A stretch of 64,000 bases of DNA from CAZMXS01 sp964570325 (lineage in GTDB: Bacteria; Verrucomicrobiota; Kiritimatiellia; CAIQIC01; CAZMXS01): positions 43,390-107,389 of the forward strand of contig CAZMXS010000008.1 of assembly GCA_964570325.1 (NCBI GenBank), in the 5' to 3' direction. Both the position numbers and the translations under genes were made by a program. Positions 60,601 to 64,000 of the stretch are shown in pieces. The notes beneath the pieces are model-generated. The model was not told where the DNA came from and did no database searches. It saw only the letters and a program-made list of their open reading frames with translations. The stretch's first letter is position 1. Every line of letters starts with the position of its first letter.

Positions 60601-63167
60601 GCGCCGACGGGCGGCGTCGGCGCGCCGTAGGGCGACGCTACCGACAAACCCGGCGTGTAGACCGTGAAACGCGCCGTGAGCGCGCGCGGGCGATCGTTGG
60701 TGATGAACAGCGGATTATGGTTGGTCAGGGCGTCGGGCAGGTCGCCGGACCAGCCGGCAAACTGGTAGCCGGTGCTGGCCGTGGCGCGCACGGTCAGCGC
60801 CGTGCGCGCGTCCTGCCAGCCGTTGGAGGGGCTGACCGCGCCGGGCCCGTTGTTGGAGACGGCGAACCAGAATTGCGTTTTCCAGAGCCATGCAATGGCG
60901 GAATCGTTGGTCATTGTGATGACCGGGGTGACATTGGATGCGCCCACCATCGGGACGCTGCCGGTGCCGCTCCAGCCGTAGCAGACAAACTGGGTAAGCG
61001 GACCGTCGGCCTGCGGCGAACCGGTGATGAAGCAGGTGAAGTTGCTGCCGCCCGCAATGGTGTGCCAGCCGCTGGTCGGGGAGGGCGCGCCGTAGCGACT
61101 ATCCACGCGCAGCGTGTATTGGTCCAGGCCGAACTCGGCGCGGAGTGTGTGGTCGGCCAGGACGTTGATGAAACTGACCGTATCGGGCACGCCGATGGAA
61201 ACGCCGTCAATCAACACATTGGTAATCCGGTAGCCGGCGGCCGGAATAATTCGGAACTCCTGGTTGGTGCCGTAGGCGACCTGGACGTTGCCGCTGGGCG
61301 CGATGGCGCCGTTGCCGTCGGTTGTGGTGGCGATGGTGAAATAGATCACGCCGAAATGCGCGGTGACGGCGCGCGCGCGGTCCATGGGCAGCGTGATGGT
61401 CGCGCTGTTGGTCTGGTTGGTCGGCACATCGCCGGTCCAGCCGGTGAAGCGCCGGCCGAGGTGGGGGGAAGCGACAACAGTGACGCTGGTGCCCGCTGCA
61501 TGCCAGGTGATTTCCGGGATATCGAGCACGCCGTTGGTGTCCGCGCGCGCGATCAAGCGATAATCGGTGCGCCAGTTCCACGCGATCGTGGCGTCGTTGG
61601 TGAGGGCGAAAACGGGGGTGATGTTGGTCGCGCCGACGGCGGGCGCCGTGCCCGTTCCGGTCCATCCGGTGCAGACCCGGCGCACGCCGGCGGATTCCAC
61701 CAGCGCGTCCACCTCGCACCACAGGCCGGTGGTCCAGCCGATCCAGTTGGTGCCGGCCGGCGGCATGGCGGTGCCATAGGGGGTGGCCACGATCAGGGGG
61801 AACCGGTCAATTTCGAACAGCGCGTGGATCGTGCGATTGTTGGTGACGCCGGTGAAGGCGTAGGCATTTGTCGCGCCGATTGATCCGCCGTCCACCAGCA
61901 CGTTGGTGACGTGGTAATGTTCCGCCGGCGCGAGCGTGAAGTTGGCGCCGCCGCCGTAGGCCACCACGACGACCCCGCTGGGGACGATGGCGCCGTTGGG
62001 TCCGCAGGATGCCGTGATCTTGCGGTACATCAGATTTTCAAACCAGGAAATCCGGTTGCCGGAGGAGGCCGCGCCGATGCCGTCGGTCGCGCCGTCGCCG
62101 TTGAGGTCGGCGGCGGCGACGGCATAAGCGCCGGTGAAACTGCCGTTGACCAGGCGGCCGGTCCAGTTAATTCCCGCGCCGGTCAGGTTCTCCCACCAGG
62201 CGATGTCGTTGGCCGTGAAGGCCGCGCCGAACACATCGCGGTTGGTGTTGTTGTCGAAGTCGGCGGTGACAAGGGCATAGGCGCCGGTAAAGCCGTTGGC
62301 AATCGCGCGGTAAGCCCAACTGGCGCCGCTGCCGTCCAGGTTCTGCCACCAGGCGAGGGTATTGGTGCCGAAGCCTGCGGCGAGGATGTCCAGGTAGGTA
62401 TCGCCGTTCACGTCGTCGGCGTAGACATTGAGCGCTCCGCTGAAATTGCCGTCCACGAGATGGGCGAGCCAGTTGGTGCCGGAGCCATCCACGTTTTCCC
62501 ACCACTTGACGTCATTGAGCGTGTAAGCCGTGCCGACGATGTCGGGACGGCCGTCGCCGTTGATATCGGCGGCGCGCACGGAGTAAACCCCCGAGAAGGC
62601 GGCATCCACAATGGATTTGGACCAGTTGGTGCCGCCGCCAAGGTTGCGCCAGACGGCGACCTCGCCGGCAAAGCGGGCGGCGATAAAATCCACGTTTGTG
62701 TCGCCGGTAAGCTCGGCGGCGAAGACGCAGGTGGCGTTGGGAAAATTAGTCTCCACGACGCGCAGGCTCCAATTGGTGCCGGCGCCGCCGTTGTTGCGCC
62801 ACCAGGCGAGCCGGCCGGCATCATAAGCCGCGCCGAGGACATCGGTGAAGCCGTCGCCATCAAAGTCCGCGGCCTGCACCGAGCGGGCGCCGGAGAAAGC
62901 GCCGTCAATGGTGAACTTGGTCCAGTTGGTGCCGTCGCCGTTATTGCGCCACCAGGCGACGGCGTTGGCCTGAAAGCCGGCGGCGAGCACGTCCGGGCGG
63001 CTGTCGCCATTGACGTCGGCGGTTGCGACCGCGCGTGGGCCGTTGAAGGCCGAGTCAATGACACGTTCCTCGAAGACCACGGTGGCGGGAAAGGCGGCGG
63101 CAGGGAACACGGTCAGTAATAAGAGGATGGCCCTAACACGGCGGATGCCCCCGTATTGGCGGGGCAT
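57609..63167 (-). CDS. Giant secreted repeat protein (FG-GAP-like plus InlB-like modules), with an assembly gap
   Basis: About 1850 residues from the ATG at 63167, with a signal peptide ('RAILLLLTVFPAAAFPA'). Residues 35-390 hold seven 50-residue FG-GAP-like repeats ('ADVNGDSRPDVLAAGFQANA', 'AADFDGDGFTDVLGAAYDAG'), a predicted seven-bladed propeller. Residues 400-1700 hold seven modules of about 160 residues, each with 'YGAPDPPNGTNFYTW'-like and two 'GWSGDVP/GWTG'-like motifs, as in bacterial InlB B-type repeats. The end has an acidic stretch ('NDTDHDTFAADQEYIADTDP') and a C-terminal domain like that of the second TIGR03790-like protein. No PEP-CTERM tail. Likely adhesin-like. The gap at 59995-60094 is in module four. 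Confidence 0.82.
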   Translation of the reverse strand: MPRQYGGIRRVRAILLLLTVFPAAAFPATVVFEERVIDSAFNGPRAVATADVNGDSRPDVLAAGFQANAVAWWRNNGDGTNWTKFTIDGAFSGARSVQAADFDGDGFTDVLGAAYDAGRLAWWRNNGGAGTNWSLRVVETNFPNATCVFAAELTGDTNVDFIAARFAGEVAVWRNLGGGTNWSKSIVDAAFSGVYSVRAADINGDGRPDIVGTAYTLNDVKWWENVDGSGTNWLAHLVDGNFSGALNVYADDVNGDTYLDILAAGFGTNTLAWWQNLDGSGASWAYRAIANGFTGAYALVTADFDNNTNRDVFGAAFTANDIAWWENLTGAGINWTGRLVNGSFTGAYAVAAADLNGDGATDGIGAASSGNRISWFENLMYRKITASCGPNGAIVPSGVVVVAYGGGANFTLAPAEHYHVTNVLVDGGSIGATNAYAFTGVTNNRTIHALFEIDRFPLIVATPYGTAMPPAGTNWIGWTTGLWCEVDALVESAGVRRVCTGWTGTGTAPAVGATNITPVFALTNDATIAWNWRTDYRLIARADTNGVLDIPEITWHAAGTSVTVVASPHLGRRFTGWTGDVPTNQTNSATITLPMDRARAVTAHFGVIYFTIATTTDGNGAIAPSGNVQVAYGTNQEFRIIPAAGYRITNVLIDGVSIGVPDTVSFINVLADHTLRAEFGLDQYTLRVDSRYGAPSPTSGWHTIAGGSNFTCFITGSPQADGPLTQFVCYGWSGTGSVPMVGASNVTPVITMTNDSAIAWLWKTQFWFAVSNNGPGAVSPSNGWQDARTALTVRATASTGYQFAGWSGDLPDALTNHNPLFITNDRPRALTARFTVYTPGLSVASPYGAPTPPVGAHMFSYGSNLICSISGSPQPDGLLTQFVCVGWAGAGSIPATGSNTVTPTITLTNESAIAWNWKTQFWFAVSNNGPGTTSVTNSWQDFGANIAILATAGTGHYFSGWFGEVPAANTNDNPLIITNTGPRALGANFSVIYPHLIVTSPYGAPDPPNGTNFYTWATGLTCTVXXXXXXXXXXXXXXXXXXXXXXXXXXXXXXXXXXRAAADPGYQFAGWSGDVPAANTNDNPLTLTNDRPRAISARFVVFNPCLIVASRYGTPDPPNGTNFYTWATGLTCTVSGSPVADGPLTQFVCVGWSGTGSVPISGAATGVTITLTNDSRIAWNWKTQFWLAVSNDGPGAISPSNSWQDARSNIFIRAAADPGYQFAGWSGDVPPADTNNNPLTLAMTRSRSIAGRFVTYYPLIVATCSLGGAIAPYGNYITTYNASVSFVIAPSNRFHLTNVVVDGVSIGVVSNYDFLNITSNHTIAAYFAVDTYELVVTTPFGTAYPPAGTNLLPWHATNLACYVSGSPVTNGATRYVCAGWTGGGSVPATGTGTNTGPFALATNSFITWIWTTQFWLSVTSGPNGAVVATNGWYDAGTNAIVQAVPDPGYRFDGWSGDAPAGQTNRARLNLLMNQPRALAARFSTNVCTIQADAGGFTGGVFVAGIFGAIAPTGTVILGPGGSQLYTNTPFEHCHLAYLLVDDTYVEPTNLYLFSNVIEDHTIRAVYDIDKLNLLIGSTYSLGRGTPPIGLSTFNWNSTVTCLITNSPHTNGGIRWFCTGWTNGTGDIPPTGTNASFGPFTLTNHSSLTWTWRSQYYFDLRISGTGAVDVASGWYDPGATFLATATAAPYFQFSSWSGDLGGCVPIGNILAVDMNQPRQVTAAFRARLAARGTPQWWLAKYGWTNNFDAAETNDTDHDTFAADQEYIADTDPTDGNDFFRFTHITSRASPPAIVLAWRGALDRLYTVDYATNLFAPWQPTSFNNRPGAGGPMTYTNNPADGIRRAFQVRVGLQ
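59995..60094. other. Assembly gap of 100 N inside near-identical modules
   Basis: The 54 bases before the gap equal 59479-59532, and the 55 bases after it equal 59765-59819. The neighbouring module therefore predicts a missing segment of 232 bases, which has the same remainder mod 3 as 100, explaining why the frame survives. Confidence 0.98.
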
Positions 63168-63495
63168 TCGCGGCGCACACGGCGAATGACGGCATGCATC
63201 CATGCTTGATGGTTATATGATACCCCTTAATGACCGGATACCGAAGAGTAAAAATTAGCATGGCGCGTGCCACTCCAGGCCATTTGTTCACGCGAGGAGC
63301 GGCGAAAGCGTTGTGTTGGGCCCGGCCGGCGAGGCTTGCGGCCATCGGGTCCGTCTGCTGGCTGATGCGCGATCAGGCGCGGTTGCCTTCCTGGGCGCCC
63401 CGTTTCACGCGCCGGTGCACGGCGCGCTCCGCGCGACCGCCAGTGGACAGAAAATAGTTGTTCTGCTCCCCAGACAAGGAATAACACTATTGAAG

Positions 63496-63546
63496 GTGGC
63501 TCACTTTTTAATGCGCGCAGTGGCTCAAAAGTTTATGCGTGCGCGC
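63496..63546. repeat. Imperfect 24-base direct repeat, possible insertion-sequence end
   Basis: GTGGCTCA followed by a TTT/AAA-rich stretch and ATGCGCGC occurs twice with a period of 24 bases (63496 and 63520). Repeated GTGGCTCACTTTT-like units recall the multiple terminal repeats of IS21-family elements, but no transposase is present, so this could only be a remnant. Confidence 0.35.
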
Positions 63547-63555
63547 GAATACGCG

Positions 63556-63583
63556 GGTTACTTCCCAAAAACCATAGCGTATA
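63556..63583 (+). promoter_or_regulatory. Candidate promoter before the small ORFs
   Basis: TATATT (63578-63583) matches five of six -10 positions. The TTACTT at 63556-63561, 16 bases upstream, is a poor -35. It would give a very short leader before the ATG at 63603. Confidence 0.25.
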
Positions 63584-63602
63584 TTGATTCTGTGGTGAAT
63601 CA

Positions 63603-63794
63603 ATGACACCTGACGATCCATCAGAATTTTCCCGCAAATTGGACGAGATGAGGCGAGCGTATGAACAACGGTTTGGCGTTGTTGCCGAGTGGGATTTAGC
63701 CAGCGATGAAAAACAGTTTGAAGACTTGGAAGAAGCGTTGCGCCTGAACCGTACGATCCCGGATGACCCACTCCCGTCCGGTTGCATTGTTTAG
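63603..63794 (+). CDS. Small hypothetical protein
   Basis: 63 residues, charged and helical ('FSRKLDEMRRAYEQRFGVVA', 'SDEKQFEDLEEALRLNRTIP'). The composition is less GC-biased than the neighbouring genes and the protein reads as a genuine one, but I do not recognise a family. There is no clear ribosome-binding site; it may be leaderless. A second small frame starts eight bases after its stop, so the two may form an operon of the toxin-antitoxin or small-accessory kind. That is only a guess. Confidence 0.45.
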   Translation: MTPDDPSEFSRKLDEMRRAYEQRFGVVAEWDLASDEKQFEDLEEALRLNRTIPDDPLPSGCIV

Positions 63795-63801
63795 CCCGCC
63801 G

Positions 63802-63927
63802 ATGGACAACAAGCTCATTATCGAAATCAAGAACACCGATCCCGTTGAACAGTGCCATTCGGGTCTGGCCATATTCGGCGTATCTCATGGCCCGGATGCA
63901 GAGTCAATCATATTCTTGATTTTTTAG
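63802..63927 (+). CDS. Very small ORF, possibly a truncated gene
   Basis: 41 residues ('MDNKLIIEIKNTDPVEQCHS', then 'GLAIFGVSHGPDAESIIFLI'). The first 20 residues look like the start of a real protein and follow the upstream small gene by seven bases. The frame then ends early at a TAG, so it may be a broken or shortened gene. No family recognised. The remaining bases to the window end are AT-richer and show nothing else. Confidence 0.3.
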   Translation: MDNKLIIEIKNTDPVEQCHSGLAIFGVSHGPDAESIIFLIF

Positions 63928-64000
63928 ATGTGACCCCGCGACTCTCTTACCTATTTAATCCCACCCGTCCTGTCAACCCCATTATGTATTATGTCTAGAC

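Larger units (their letters stand above)
63168..63602. other. Non-coding stretch upstream of the small ORFs
   Basis: 435 bases with no convincing gene. A 97-codon open frame (63313-63606) exists but has the composition of a chance frame. The second half contains imperfect direct repeats and a candidate promoter, listed separately. Confidence 0.55.

Noticed and set aside
59400..61100. Regularly spaced near-identical blocks that could suggest a CRISPR-like or satellite array
   Set aside because: Blocks are about 300-480 bases, encode the InlB-like modules in frame and have no short repeat-spacer structure.
60183..61883. A 566-codon plus-strand frame inside the giant repeat protein gene
   Set aside because: Shadow of the repeat modules; its periodicity merely mirrors the coding repeats on the other strand.
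63313..63606. A 97-codon plus-strand frame whose stop overlaps the next small ORF start (ATGA)
   Set aside because: Most of it has chance-frame composition and it runs through the direct repeats; the overlap alone is not enough.

Overview
The window is a GC-rich, gene-dense bacterial chromosome segment. It is a scaffold: it holds two runs of exactly 100 N (39309-39408 and 59995-60094), so it probably comes from a draft or metagenome assembly. The gene content suggests the PVC superphylum, most likely a Kiritimatiellota/Verrucomicrobiota/Lentisphaerae-type bacterium. The pointers are an exosortase/EpsI pair with a zinc-ribbon EpsI, two TIGR03790-like surface proteins, secreted FG-GAP and InlB-like repeat proteins with acidic 'DPDSDT...EYTADT' tails, PPDK plus a plant-type PFK, and in-frame palindromic elements inside coding sequences. 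This placement is inference from recalled families; no rRNA or marker tree was available.

Region 1 (1-28522) is one large, mostly plus-strand surface-polysaccharide locus. It carries five glycosyltransferases (four GT-B, one GT-A), two SAM methyltransferases, a minus-strand SGNH hydrolase, a DUF362 protein, a CapK/PaaK-type adenylate-forming enzyme, a bi-domain oxidoreductase split in frame by an amber codon, a heparinase II/III-family protein, a GDP-mannose dehydrogenase, an adenine-specific DNA methyltransferase, the initiating WbaP-type phosphotransferase, two TIGR03790-like proteins, a HAD phosphatase, exosortase, EpsI, a UDP-glucuronate decarboxylase and an FHA protein. A strong intrinsic terminator closes it (28545-28577). 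Many junctions are 4-base ATGA or GTGA overlaps, so translation is probably coupled. No Wzx flippase, Wzy polymerase or Wza/Wzc export protein is in view.

Region 2 (28700-38100) is housekeeping: a TMTC-like TPR membrane protein, an AIR-synthase-related protein, Era, a beta-CASP nuclease, a MagIII-like glycosylase, a PurF paralogue without its nucleophilic cysteine, a DUF481 porin-like protein and an alpha/beta hydrolase.

Region 3 (38150-47200) has an FG-GAP secreted protein (gapped), tRNA-His, carbamate kinase, an FHA membrane protein, an AI-2E family permease, an MlaD protein with its lipoprotein, Apt and a sigma-70 factor. Region 4 (47270-54700) has PPDK, a tandem paralogue that lost the phosphohistidine, and a divergent plant-type PFK, which together suggest a reversible glycolysis node.

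Region 5 (54765-64000) has a secreted beta-propeller protein, a giant secreted protein (seven FG-GAP-like repeats plus seven InlB-like modules, gapped), and a less GC-rich end with direct repeats and two tiny ORFs.

The most unusual signals are: (a) pairs of TTTTCCAATSATTGGAAAA palindromes carried in frame inside two unrelated proteins; (b) two otherwise intact genes interrupted by single in-frame stops; (c) degenerate heptamer arrays at gene junctions, one of which encodes a signal peptide; (d) enzyme paralogues that keep their fold but lack the key catalytic residue.
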